Positions 36,911-47,650 of a stretch of 64,000 nucleotides of DNA are shown here, piece by piece. This DNA comes from Terebella lapidaria (lineage: Eukaryota; Annelida; Polychaeta; Terebellida; Terebellidae). The notes below the pieces were generated by a model. That model was not told where the DNA came from. It made no database searches and was given only the letters and a program-made list of their open reading frames with translations. The translations under genes and the position numbers were made by a program. Position 1 is the first letter of the stretch. Each line of letters begins with the position of its first letter. The DNA lies in NCBI GenBank assembly GCA_949152475.1, contig OX424562.1, positions 25,978,209-26,042,208 on the forward strand, in the 5' to 3' direction.

Positions 36911-37139
36911 CTAGTATAATATTCCAATAAGCAACTCAAGTTGAATATTATATTAAGAACAAATATTTTTGTAGCTGGATTTAGCATTGATCACATGCTC
37001 TACTACTGAAAAGTTATCATTCAACAACTTAGTCTTCAACATATACAAGAATGTTTCAAATGATGAATTAGCAAAATGATATATTATTCTTCAATAGATA
37101 AATATGTTTCACGTTACATCCTTTGACATGTGTCTATGA

Positions 37140-37780
37140 AACTGAACACTACAGACGACCAATTTGTATAGATAATCTATGTTACCGTAGCTTACTCTGT
37201 AACCAATATTTGTCATTATCCTTTACTCTAGCCCCTGGAATTGATACATATTTTCGAAGAACATAAGGTTGAAATTAATCCGATGAGGACATCGAATTCT
37301 TGGAGAAAACCAGGTAACATTAGGAAGCATGTATCATGATAAAAGATGGGGTACAAAACAAAGTTTGTGGTAGCATCCTTTTGTCTCCTGCTGCATTTGG
37401 TTGATGTTTATGAAACACATTTATTAACAACTTTTGGTGAAATAACCGCCATTTCCAGGATGTATTCCTGGGCAAAAACACACATGATTAAAGGAGGTTC
37501 GCTAGTGTGTTGCCGGTAAGATAGAACAAACTTCGTTAGCTCTGATGATTATTGTTGGTGTGATGTAAAAACAGGTGCGTGGTTGATTTTGAATTAATCC
37601 TATCAAACTTGAATATCTCAGCTGTCTACATTCGGTGCAATCTAATTCCTCTGAGAACGTGTCATCATTGCAGTCGTCGCTAGAAACTACTGATATGTCA
37701 AAAGTCTTACTCGTTATCAACAGGTCATTGGATTTCTCCATACACATTGAAATAGCGAGGTAAATCATTACATGGACGTG
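37140..37780 (+). repeat. Unidentified spacer repeat, copy 2
   Basis: Direct copy of 33,290-33,900, ending just before the Penelope-like fragment. The shared order is GGAATTGATACAT, ATCGAATTCTTGG, CAAACTTCGTTAG, GTGCGTGGTTGATTTTGAATTAAT and GTGCAATCTAATTCCT. Confidence 0.65.
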
Positions 37781-37875
37781 ATAGTGAGTTTGTAACGTAT
37801 ATTGAAAAGTGTTTAAATGGGTCTGGATATACCTTGGGAATGACATCAATTGTGTGGTATCACTGGCACAAGAAG

Positions 37876-39070
37876 TGATATAAACCAAATGTGAATATTA
37901 ACAAATTCCAAATCTTTATTGGAATATCTACATGCTCACACATTTTCAAAAGTAACGTCTATCAAAACATTTGATTTTTCCACTTTGTACACAACTATAC
38001 CTCATTCTGAACTGATTCAGAAGTCTCAGCTTTATAAACTCATCAATAATTCGTTTTTCTTTAAAAAGGAACAAAGTCGGTACTACTATATTGTATTTAA
38101 ATATAATACTGCTTATTTTGTTAAAGGCGACTCTGATGCCCCATACAAATATACTGGAATAGATGTGGTAAATATGGTTAATTTTCTCATTGATAATATT
38201 TTTGGAACTTGGAATTTGGTGGTCGAATAAACTATTGGTGGTCGAATAAACAATAGTTTTCAACAAACTATTGGTATTCCCATGGGTAGAAACGGTTCAC
38301 CATTATTGGCAGACCTGTTTTTATACTCATATGAATCAGATTTCACCCAACATTTACAACGAGGAGGTTCTAAGAAACTAACATGTAATTTTAATTCACT
38401 TTCCGATACATAGATGATGTATTATCGCTAAATAATAAGTTTGGTGATTATTTGGATGTCATATATCATAAGGAACTTGAAATTAAGGATACCAACTATC
38501 TAGACCTGAGGTTGGAGATTGACAATGATTCCAACCTGTCAACTAGATTATATGACAAACGTGATGATTTCAATTTTTCCATAGTCAATTTCCCTTTTCT
38601 AAGCAGGAACATTCCAATGTCACCAGCATATGGTGTGTTTGTTTCTCAACTTATACGCTATTCCAGAGCCAGTTGCAAAGTGCCCAGCTAGTCTCTAAAC
38701 TGCTGCAACAAGGATATGTTTTACCAAGACTTACAGCTGCGTTTAAGAAATTGTATGGATGTCATCATGATATGGTTGATAAATACACCAAATCCATGTC
38801 TGCCATGCAACTAGATCTATTTTCATGTTAATTTTGGGGAATTCATGACGTGTGCCACTAGTGGGGCAAGAAATGCTCACTCTTTCCGAACAGCTGATTT
38901 CACCTTCTAATGGCCATTTTTGGGGGTTCATGAGTCTCCCTGTCATTTTTGTTTTCTCTCACTTCGTATGCCTGATATGACTTTCTGTCCCCAGATTATG
39001 AGATTGGATTACGGATCCTGTTTTGTTTGCTTGGAATACTTAATACTGGGTATTGACTCCACGTCTATGA
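37876..39070 (+). mobile_element. Penelope-like retroelement fragment (reverse transcriptase part and 3' flank), broken
   Basis: The translated pieces carry Penelope-type reverse transcriptase motifs in order: TFDFSTLYTTIPH, then a GIPMG-type loop near 38,275, LLADLFLYSYE near 38,310, a YIDDV-like catalytic block near 38,410, ELEIKDTNYLDLRLEID and LYDKRDDFNF. The N-terminal region and the GIY-YIG endonuclease expected for the family were not found. The segment 38,925-39,065 also follows the minus-strand fragment at 42,740-43,195, so it probably belongs to the element's 3' part. The copy has several breaks and is inactive. Confidence 0.88.
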
Positions 39071-39090
39071 CATATGTTTGTATTTTCATT

Positions 39091-39480
39091 AAATTTGATT
39101 TTTTATCATAACCACTTGCCCATGAAACAGTGCACAGTTGTCCAGTACTAATTGGATCCGTCAAATAGGGCTCACTCTAAAAGCAACACGAATCCCTGTG
39201 GTGAGACGGTCTCTGTTTACAAGCGACACCATGTTTTTTAACAAGAGCAAACTGCGTATGGGGGGTGGTGATATAGATAGATGGGGGAGATGGGTAGATA
39301 GATAGGGGTAGGGTGAATTGAGTGTCATGTTTGGAAAAAGGAACTGAATCATGATTAGGACACGAAAATGGAGCTTTGTGACATTAGATGTACATAGAGG
39401 GATTTTTCCTTTGTTGGAAAACCATCGATTTCTTGTCGATTTACAATATCTGTAGCAAGAGCAGAGATTGCATACTATAG
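39091..39480 (+). repeat. Local duplication, copy 2 (partner of 35,702-36,450)
   Basis: Matches 35,702-35,945 and about 36,370-36,440, without the ~365-bp repeat that separates them in the first copy. It begins directly after the Penelope-like fragment. Confidence 0.6.
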
Positions 39481-40295
39481 TATATATAGTTCAGACCAGC
39501 TGAGAGGCTCTAACCAAGGTCATTCCGGAACCACCTATCATATCCTTATGACATTACAATCAATTTCAACGTGAGCTTGGTAAACCTCATTCGTGATGTT
39601 CACATCCTCAGGTAATTTTTTATCAGTTTTGTGGTAATTAATATGAGATATATTCAGAATGTTCTGCTATCTTTTCTTCAAATTTGTCAAAAAACAGACC
39701 CTTGAGATTCACGTGACCATTGAAACCGGTGTTATCATTGCTTATCTAGCATATTGTGAATTAGGAATTTGTAGCTGTTAATTTCGTTTTTCTCAATCAA
39801 TCATCAGCCAGATTGCCTTAGTCACAAGAGACGATCTTCACATTTTACATATAAACATGAAGCTTATTGGATAGCATTGGAAAATTATTATCTCAAATTT
39901 CACTGGTACCTTCTCTATTCACCAGCCGCCATTCAACCATTGTTTATATGGCGGCGGACCTACGAAAAAGTATGTGCTTTTCCAGACTGCAACTCATATC
40001 ATGTAGCCCAATTGGCTATGTCTATGACCCATAAGATACCGTGATAATGGAATATATACTGGAACTAATCAGAGCAAACAGGGATAAATCTGACTAAAGT
40101 GCATGAGGAATATAACCAGGAAAATCACCCAGAATATGGTGAAGCCAGCGTGCGATTACTGGCGTTCATTTTACAGGGGACATTGGGAACTGAATGATAT
40201 ATTACCACGCTTTTCTCGCTTTTCATATCATAATTCTTTTTCTAATCGTTATAGATGATGTATATCTGGTAGAGCGTCATCTGATTTTTTGACAT
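39481..40295. other. Intergenic; nothing recognised
   Basis: No conserved frame, RNA gene or element end was seen. Confidence 0.45.
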
Positions 40296-40328
40296 TAGAG
40301 CGTTGGGGGCGAAGCCCCCAACCCTCTA
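40296..40328. repeat. Strong 15-bp GC stem hairpin, possibly a Helitron 3' end on the minus strand
   Basis: TAGAGCGTTGGGGGC and GCCCCCAACCCTCTA pair with one mismatch around a GAA loop. Read on the minus strand, the inner stem is followed closely by CTAA and then T, which resembles a Helitron terminus. The spacing is shorter than usual and no 5' TC end was identified, so the Helitron reading is weak. Confidence 0.5.
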
Positions 40329-42070
40329 CATGTCTATGTGCTGACTTTTTCATGGAGGTTTCATGCCAAACTATCGACGCCCGTTTTGGCAGGTAAACGT
40401 TTAGACACCTACTCCAAATGAGGATTTTCTTCGTCTTTGACATGGAATCTGTCGAATTGATGGCAAACTTTGAATAATTCACAGATGTATAATGCATAAA
40501 TCGATGAGTTAGGATTGAGAAAATAACGTGAAATCCTCAAAATATCCAAAAACGTCCAAAATGGCGGAGCCGATGGAAATTGACGTTCCCAGAATGCATA
40601 GCAAATTTTACCGCAATGACGCGTATTTTGGAACACACAATTTTCTGTGCAGCAATACGTGCATGCATATATGGGCATACATCATCTTGCGTGTGACATT
40701 CTCTGGCGTTATAATGGAGTAAACACGATGATTCGTCTGCGACGCCACGGCTAAATTTACCGTAATTTGACGTATTGTATCACATGACAATTAAGGTGTT
40801 CCATGCGGGGATGCGAATTTTTATTCTAAACTGGCCTTTCAATTCGCCCAGTAGGCATATGTATCATGATATCAGATGCAGATGCAGATATTTCTCATGG
40901 TTTCCAATATATATATATATTTTTTAAAATGAAATACCATTTTAGTAGGTGTAGATATATCTGTTACATTGAGTTCAAACTAAATGTTTACTTATTAGGA
41001 ATATGAATGAAGTAGGTCTAAGTTTTTCATCATAATATACTGTCGTGGTGCTGATGATGTGCTGGAGCTCTAATGTCGTCCCCCGCAGTCAGCTGCATTT
41101 TCTTGTTTCAATATCCGATGTTCTACATATTGATATCTTATATATTGTGAAACGGTATTAGTGTCGTAAATCCTGTATAAATAGACGAATATCAGTGATA
41201 TATTGTCGACTAAAATGAGAACTGTTTCTTATTACGAATCAGTATTGCAGTAAAAACGGCAGAATATACCACGACAAGCCCGTAACAATCAACTATTCTC
41301 CTAATAGAAAAAAACGACATGGTAGAAGCAAATATGACTCGCAGTTAAATTTGATGTAGTCCAGCAGGCACTAAGGCATTGACACTGATGTGTTTACTGT
41401 TACATTGCTTGTCCTGATCACGGTCAATGGGGTCATAATCTGTCACATCGTGCAATAGCGAGATTCGTTTTAGTTAGATTAATAGACAGGGGGCAAGAGG
41501 TTCTTTTTCCATGGCACATCGAACAATTCACATCCATCGTGAAGAAGTTAACATACTCATACTGAATACAAACAAACAGTTTATTACGAATGTCGAACGT
41601 TCTCAGAGTGTTACCAATGCCAGAACAATGTGTGCCATTGTCCAGTGCTTGATTCTCGTCAATGGATATATATATATTTTTTTGATAAATCCGCATGCAT
41701 GATACTTCTGCACATAGTATGTGAAGAGTTCTGAAAATGAATAAAAAAAAAATAATCTGAAATTCGATTATGCCTTGCAATTCTGAATGAAATCCAGGAG
41801 ACATTCCGTCAGCGACATGGTGTTTGGTCTCTCATCTGGAATGATGCTGTACGTTTAAAACTTATATTTGTTATCATTTGTCCACATATTATGATGAATA
41901 CTGTTCACAGACAAAACGAGGTTTGAGGTAATACTTTTTACCTTCTGCTGAAAATGTTTGAAAATAGCACGTCCTTGATGTACTAACAAGATCTCATCAA
42001 AGTGACTGCCATATACTCGGTGGGTGTTTTCTTGATAATCACTCGGTTATTCTGGTAATGTGGTACTAGT
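40329..42070. other. Intergenic; no gene recognised
   Basis: Contains short AT microsatellite runs near 40,905-40,920 and 41,665-41,680 and otherwise unremarkable AT-rich sequence. Small open frames lack any family resemblance. Confidence 0.45.
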
Positions 42071-42074
42071 GGAA

Positions 42075-42260
42075 TAAACCAAACTTCGTTAATTATGGCG
42101 ATTACCGGTTGCTTGATGTAAACTCAGGTGCGTGATCATTTTGAATATAATAACAGCATACTTGAGTGTCTCAGCTGCTCACAAGTGGTGCAGCTTAATT
42201 CTTCTGATGACGTGTTATTACAGCTGTCGCTAGAATCTAATGATGCCCTTTTCACAATGC
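42075..42260 (+). repeat. Unidentified spacer repeat, copy 3 (partial)
   Basis: Shares CAAACTTCGTTA, TTGATGTAAACTCAGGTGCG, GTGATCATTTTGAA, TCTCAGCTG and GCAGCTTAATTCTTCTGA with copies 1 and 2, including the stretch after it (GACGTGTTATTACAGCTGTCGCTAGAA against copy 2). Confidence 0.6.
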
Positions 42261-42739
42261 ATGTATTCATAACATATAGCATACAATAGTCATGTGAAGA
42301 TTTGTACAACATTGCAGAAATGTGATCATGAGTTTGTGGTTATATCCCATAACGATTCTAGTATGAGAAATAGATTGTAAGATGTATTGACGACACATTA
42401 CTACCAATGAGGTAACACTGTTTGATAGACTTCACGGTTCCTCAATTCTGAAATGAATTGGGTAAACACATGATGAAATATGATGGACAGAGGGTATACT
42501 ATACAAGTCCCAATGGTAATTATCGTTATGTACTCGGGAGCAAACAGTGTACTTGAAGTGGTGATGTCAGACGTACTCAGTTGCGTTGTCAAAGCTCTTA
42601 GCTTGTGAAGCATGAGCGAATTGTCCTGAGCTAAAAAAAACATAAGCATGGCAACATTGGTATAAAATAAATGCTTCTCCACCCTCATCAATAATTCTCA
42701 TATAAATTCAACAAATTCAAACTCATTTTTATGACTTTT

Positions 42740-43195
42740 TTGCTTACGTAGAATCAGTACCCAGTATTAAGTACTCTGAGCGAACAATACATGGTCTGTT
42801 ATAAAATGTCATAGTCTGGGGACAGGAATTCATATCAGGCATACGAAGTGAGCGAAAGCAAAAATGACAGGGAAACTCATGAACCCCTCAAAATGACAGA
42901 GAAACTCATGAAGCTCCAAAACTTAATTTCAAGTTCCGTAGGATATATGACATCCAAATAATCACCAAACCAAACATCGTCTATGTATCGGAAAGTGAGA
43001 TTAAAATTACATGATAGTTTCTTAGAACCTCCTCGTTGTAAATGCATGTTGGATGAAATCTGATTCATATGAGTATAAAAACAGGTCTGCCAATAATGAT
43101 GTACAGTTTGTACCAATGGGAATACATGTACCAATAGTTTGTTGACATATTCGACTACCAAATTCCACAAAAATATTATCAATCAGACAATTATA
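42740..43195 (-). mobile_element. Penelope-like retroelement fragment, 3' half, broken
   Basis: On the minus strand this reads LIDNIF, then an LLADLFLYSYE-like stretch, LQRGGSKK, FRYIDDV and GDYLDVIYPTELEIK, colinear with the plus-strand fragment at 37,876-39,070. It continues into 42,740-42,900, which matches the 3' flank of that fragment. It may be the second half of the fragment at 45,755-46,140, split by about 2.5 kb of later sequence. Several breaks; inactive. Confidence 0.82.
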
Positions 43196-43225
43196 TTTGT
43201 AACAAAAACCATGTGCTGTTGGTGG

Positions 43226-43306
43226 GTGCGGTGCGGTGCGGTGCGGTTCTCATAAACATTGATTTGACCGCACCGCACCGTATTCCCCGCACCGCAGTAT
43301 AACTGT
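43226..43306. repeat. (GGTGC)n run facing an inverted (GCACC)n run
   Basis: Four GGTGC pentamers are followed, after about 30 bp, by inverted ACCGC units, so the stretch can fold on itself. The same pentamer recurs at 44,358-44,515. It is found only in the sequence separating the two minus-strand Penelope-like pieces. Confidence 0.75.
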
Positions 43307-44357
43307 ACGTTCAGATGATTATTCTCGTATTGGTCCTATATAATGATGCCCACATTGTATATATGATGCTTGGAACAATATAAGACTTTTCTACAAATAA
43401 AAAAGGGACAATTATAGAGTTTAAACAACGTTTTTGCATGACAGGATGAATTAGAATCATCTATTATATTCGGTATAGATTGTACACGTATTGTTTTATC
43501 ACTTTCATGAAGGTGACACCAAATCATAATAAAGCAGGGTGGCATGTCTACCCAGGAGTGCGGATCGGGCAACCCCCAGTGTGTAAAAGTGGGTACTTTT
43601 ATTCAAATACTCTGTCAAGTGGCATTAACAGCGAGTCAGTGAGCATATGTCAGAGAGCTTTTAATATATTCAGGTTACCCCAGGCATCCCATGACATAAT
43701 CCTGAACAGTATACTTGTACCAACATGATTAGATAGCCAATCTCTCACTCAGGCACATCCTGTTACGCAACTGCTAACCAGCTGATACTATAACTGTTGC
43801 CACTAAAAGCACCACAGGCACTGTAAACACACCAAGACAGATACATGCACCTTGATCATGCAGACTCAACTCTTGGATCCGATATTATGCAATACATCTA
43901 GAATATAAATCTGCGATGTAAACCACAGTATTGGATCATTGATTTGAAATTGACAATTGCAGTTTTAAAATCTGAATGAATTATGAAATCTAGTGGATAG
44001 ATCTGAACCACATTAGATAATGTGACAATAGTATAGTCTAATCATTTCTGGAATTTACTAGTATCATAATCATGATGATAATATAAATTCTTGGCGGGGT
44101 TAACATCAGGTTCAAGGGTATCACAAGGGTAAGACAAGGGTAAGACATTTGCCCACTTTTACTCATTAAAACCTGCTTTTACCTTGGTGGGCAGGGCAAA
44201 ACCCCTTTTTGCCGGGGTAAAAGTCCAACCTTGTAATAAAGATAATTAATAAGTAGCTTTGTATTCATCATCATTGCCAATATCTATACACAGTCAAAAA
44301 GATAATTATAGAAATAATGTCGCAGAAGCTGCGGACAATTGCGGACACTTTTAAAAT
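43307..44357. other. No gene recognised between two pentamer-rich runs
   Basis: AT-rich sequence with a short AAGGGTAAGACAAGGGTAAG tandem near 44,115-44,140. This may be the interior of one mobile element bounded by the pentamer runs, but no coding sequence supports that. Confidence 0.35.
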
Positions 44358-44530
44358 TGTGGTGCGGTGTGGTGCGGGGTGATTTTCTCTTTAGTGCGGT
44401 GCGGTGTGGTGCGGATTGTCTCTTCATATTTGCGGTGCGGTGCGGGCCTTCCACAGCAGGTATTGCTGCGGTGCGGTGTGGTGCGGGCTAGTGAGTGTGC
44501 GGTGCGGACGCGGGGGCAAAAAACCTGTCC
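44358..44530 (+). repeat. (TGCGG)n-rich stretch, hAT-like end possible
   Basis: Many GTGCGG and GTGTGG units are interspersed with short spacers. It is followed by CGCAGAGCCTTAG, whose reverse complement CTAAGGCTCTGCG resembles hAT-type element ends. No matching left end or 8-bp target duplication was found, so this is tentative. Confidence 0.4.
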
Positions 44531-44539
44531 GCGCAGAGC

Positions 44540-44830
44540 CTTAGCGCGCAGCCACTCTGGCTATAAAAGGGAGAGCGGACGGCCGCTCTGAGTGCACTGC
44601 AACAGCGACATCGACCGTGGGGAGATCGTCACCGCCACAGCCAAGGGACTCGACGACCTCCGTGCGGACGACTCCTTCTTCAGGGCCTTTGAGTCAACGG
44701 GATTTACGACTAACTACCTGGAGAAACCATTCGACTAAACGGGACGGGAAACTTCAACGGGAAAGGACGGAGAGAAGCCTCGGCGAAGAACTCTTTTTAG
44801 TTGTGCCCTCGTGCACTAGTTATTTTTAAC
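44540..44830 (+). promoter_or_regulatory. GC-rich segment with TATA box, promoter-like, origin unknown
   Basis: CTATAAAAGGG near 44,570 is a good TATA box, followed by GC-rich sequence and then a quick return to AT-rich DNA. It could be the promoter of an old mobile element, including a fossil LTR, or of an unseen transcript. No second copy exists in the window to test for paired ends. Confidence 0.3.
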
Positions 44831-45750
44831 GTGATCATACAGTGCTCCATGTCTGAACTTCATATCGGTACGTCACGTTGGTGACCGACAATTTCATTGA
44901 TGATGAGATGTTGATAAATCTTCATTTCTTTACGTCTGAGTTGATTCTTGCCTGAAGTAAGCCGGTGAGCTACTGAGTGATGAAGCATATAATGAGCACT
45001 TTTTAGTGACGGCTCTCGAATCACAACGAGCGGGAGTTACCAAAGTCTATACGATCAAGAGGCAGGGTTTTTGGGCAGACAAAAACACAAACAACAAGTC
45101 ATACCTACTAAACGTCACATATTTATCACATCTGTGACGGAATAGCGGAGTTCTTCGGGCGGCTATTACGCCCAACGATCGAAAAGTTCGATGTATGTTG
45201 TGCGTTGACACACAAACGAGAAGTCCGACGTAAGTTTCAACAATATCCGAGTTTATTAGGATGATTTTGGTCCGATGTACGATCACTCTCACATTCAATC
45301 GTAATCCCCACAATAGTCCGAAGTATTAATAGTCTAATATGGATTTGATATCTTCTAATCACGATATTTGGCGTAGTACCTCTCAATTCAACTTCTCTAT
45401 TCAACTCCAATATTGCAACTCTCCTATCCGACTGATTCTACACAACTAACTTGTCCGTGGGAAAGCGCGGGGCTAAGTCTATGATGTGTGTGGGTTTTCC
45501 CGCGTAATGTGGCAGGTGTTCATGTAAATGGCGGGAAAGTGATGTCATGTCTGTGTGGGCGGAGTCATGTGTCTGGAAGTATGGTGATTGGTGGGACTGT
45601 AGGAAGTGATAACGTGAGCAGTGTTGTTTACATATAGATGTGGTGCGAGGACGGTGTGTGCCCGGTGACGTAAGGTAAGTAAGTATGAAGTCATGTGATG
45701 AATCTGTGCCGTGTATGTCGAGTGGGAGAATGTGTCAGGGACGGGTTTCG
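44831..45750. other. Unassigned sequence next to the promoter-like segment
   Basis: Contains moderately GC-rich patches (45,130-45,200 and 45,465-45,560) with no supported frame. It belongs to the 2.5 kb separating the two minus-strand Penelope-like pieces. Confidence 0.35.
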
Positions 45751-45754
45751 GGCC

Positions 45755-46140
45755 ATAACAGTCATAAATATTCTACACATCTATTTCAGTATATTTGTAT
45801 GGGGCATCAGAGTCGTCTTTTACAGAATAAGCGGTATTATATTTAACTACAATATAGTGGTACCGTCGTTGTCCCTTTTTAGAGAAAAATGAATTATTGA
45901 TGAGTTTTTTAAGCTGAGACTTCAGTTCAGAATGCGGTGTAGATGTGTACAAAGTGGAAAAATCAAATGTTTTGACAGACGTTACTTTTGAAAGTGTGTA
46001 AGCATGTAGATATTCCACTAAAGATTTGAGATTTTTTATTATCCACATTTGGTTTATACCATTTCTAAAATAGATGGTTTCACAGTACTTTTGGAGACTC
46101 TGCTCAATTTTAGACAATATAAGAAGTAATACTCTAGAAA
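45755..46140 (-). mobile_element. Penelope-like retroelement fragment, 5' part of the reverse transcriptase region, broken
   Basis: On the minus strand it reads SLVEYLHAYTLSKV, KTFDFSTLYTS, INNSFF and DDSDAPYKYTEIDV, colinear with the start of the plus-strand fragment. It reaches slightly further upstream (QSLQKYCETIYF). It stops at the same point in the domain where 42,740-43,195 takes over, in the same orientation, which suggests one insertion later split. Inactive. Confidence 0.82.
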
Positions 46141-47186
46141 GGTAAGGCTAAGATAAGGTAAGGCTGAATACAATGCACAGCTCCAGTTAATTTTTCAATC
46201 GTCGCATAAAGTAATCAACTGTTGCTCCATCATAATCCTCATATCAACTTTCGCGGGTTAACATTTGCTAATTGCCCACGTTTCAAATTGCTAGCTTACA
46301 GATTCGAAAAAGTATTGCGAGCTTAGAGACTGTATGTGAGAATAGAGCAATATGTGAGAATAGGTAGATATGGTATGGACATGAATGTGAAGAAAAAATG
46401 CAGTTTTGCAGACGCATTGTTGGCTACTTATATTCAAGAGTCAAAATCTTCAGTATACTGACAACATTGAGACCAGCGAAAAACAATAAATAACAAAGGA
46501 ATTGGTATCCTATTATTAATCATTTCGAAACTTTGGGGGGGGGGGGGGGTACCCAAGAAGTCAATGATTTCGAATCATCTGAAACATTCAAGCTTCAAGT
46601 AGCATCAAAGTTTTGTTATTCTGGATATGAGTATCGAGATGGCACTGGTTTTGGTCTCATTGTTGAAGGCAATGTACGGGTGGGTCGTGTGAAAACAAAA
46701 GGTGTTGCATAAAAATAGGTTCTGAGATGTGGTGAATTCATTCTCTGTATTGACGTCGCTGACACAACTGAATCATACTATTCTGCACATACTGACTGAC
46801 GTCTTTTGGTTTAACATTGTTTAAACAGTTGTCAAAACAAAACAGAGACCTTCCAAGCAAAACTCAATAGGCTTGAAACCTGAGTCATGAAAACACTTTC
46901 GCAGGATACTAAATATCACAAAAACACGCCATATTTTGGATATTGGAACGGAAATAGATAACATTTTGATATCAATATGATTAATCACAAGCTCCAGGTG
47001 TTCAGAGTGACTTGTGCCATTTTTTTCAGATAAAAATTGCTCCTTTTTGTTTCTAATTGTGTGTTTATCAAGGGTTTTCAAGACCCCACAAACTCCTTCA
47101 TCCTGTAATGTTCTTTTACGGAAGTGTATAAAGTTTTAATCATATTTAGAGTGAAACGAAAATTGAAGGTATTATAATAAAATGCT

Positions 47187-47296
47187 CACTTTTACCAGTT
47201 AAGGCATTTGCAGAAATGCTTGAATGCTAACTAGGATATCCAAAGCAAAACATGATTTCTATCGCTTTTCACACACACGCAAAACATCATAGTCAC
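47187..47296 (+). repeat. 110-bp direct repeat, first copy (second at 47,655-47,764)
   Basis: The two copies are identical at every position I compared, while the surrounding blocks are only about 75-80% similar to block A. The 358 bp between them comprise about 137 bp of block B flank and a LINE tail. The duplication is therefore recent and linked to the LINE insertion. Confidence 0.9.
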
Positions 47297-47433
47297 CTAC
47301 AAATGAGGAATGAATTGGAAGTAAGCACAAGTCATTGTGACATCGTTCCAGTGGACCTGTAGAGTTGTAGACTTGGTTTTCGTTCACTTCCCTATATATT
47401 TATCTCACAAATAAACGATCAGATTACAAATAG

Positions 47434-47650
47434 TATTCAATTCAATTCAATTCAAAAATATTTATTCAACATTCAAATTCATGTACATATACAGTTATAC
47501 ACATTGACAATAAAAAGAATGTTGAAGGGGAGAATACTAGAAGCTGTAGCTTATAAATGTATCTCCCCAACAAAAAGAAAACAACAACAAAACTGATAAC
47601 ACAATATACTTGATAATGATAGCAATAAAATAAACAACAATAACCAACAA
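47434..47650 (-). mobile_element. 5'-truncated LINE 3' end
   Basis: On the minus strand the sequence ends with GAATAAATATTTTT, then TTGAATTGAATTGAAT, a typical pentanucleotide LINE tail after a polyadenylation-like signal. Upstream lies T-rich sequence with no reverse transcriptase, so only the 3' untranslated end was inserted. Block A lacks it. The clade is unassigned (L2/CR1-like tail style). Confidence 0.65.

Noticed and set aside
46537-46550. Poly-G run, with poly-C runs near 49,886 and 51,449
   Set aside because: Simple homopolymers, prone to slippage and assembly error; no structure beyond that.
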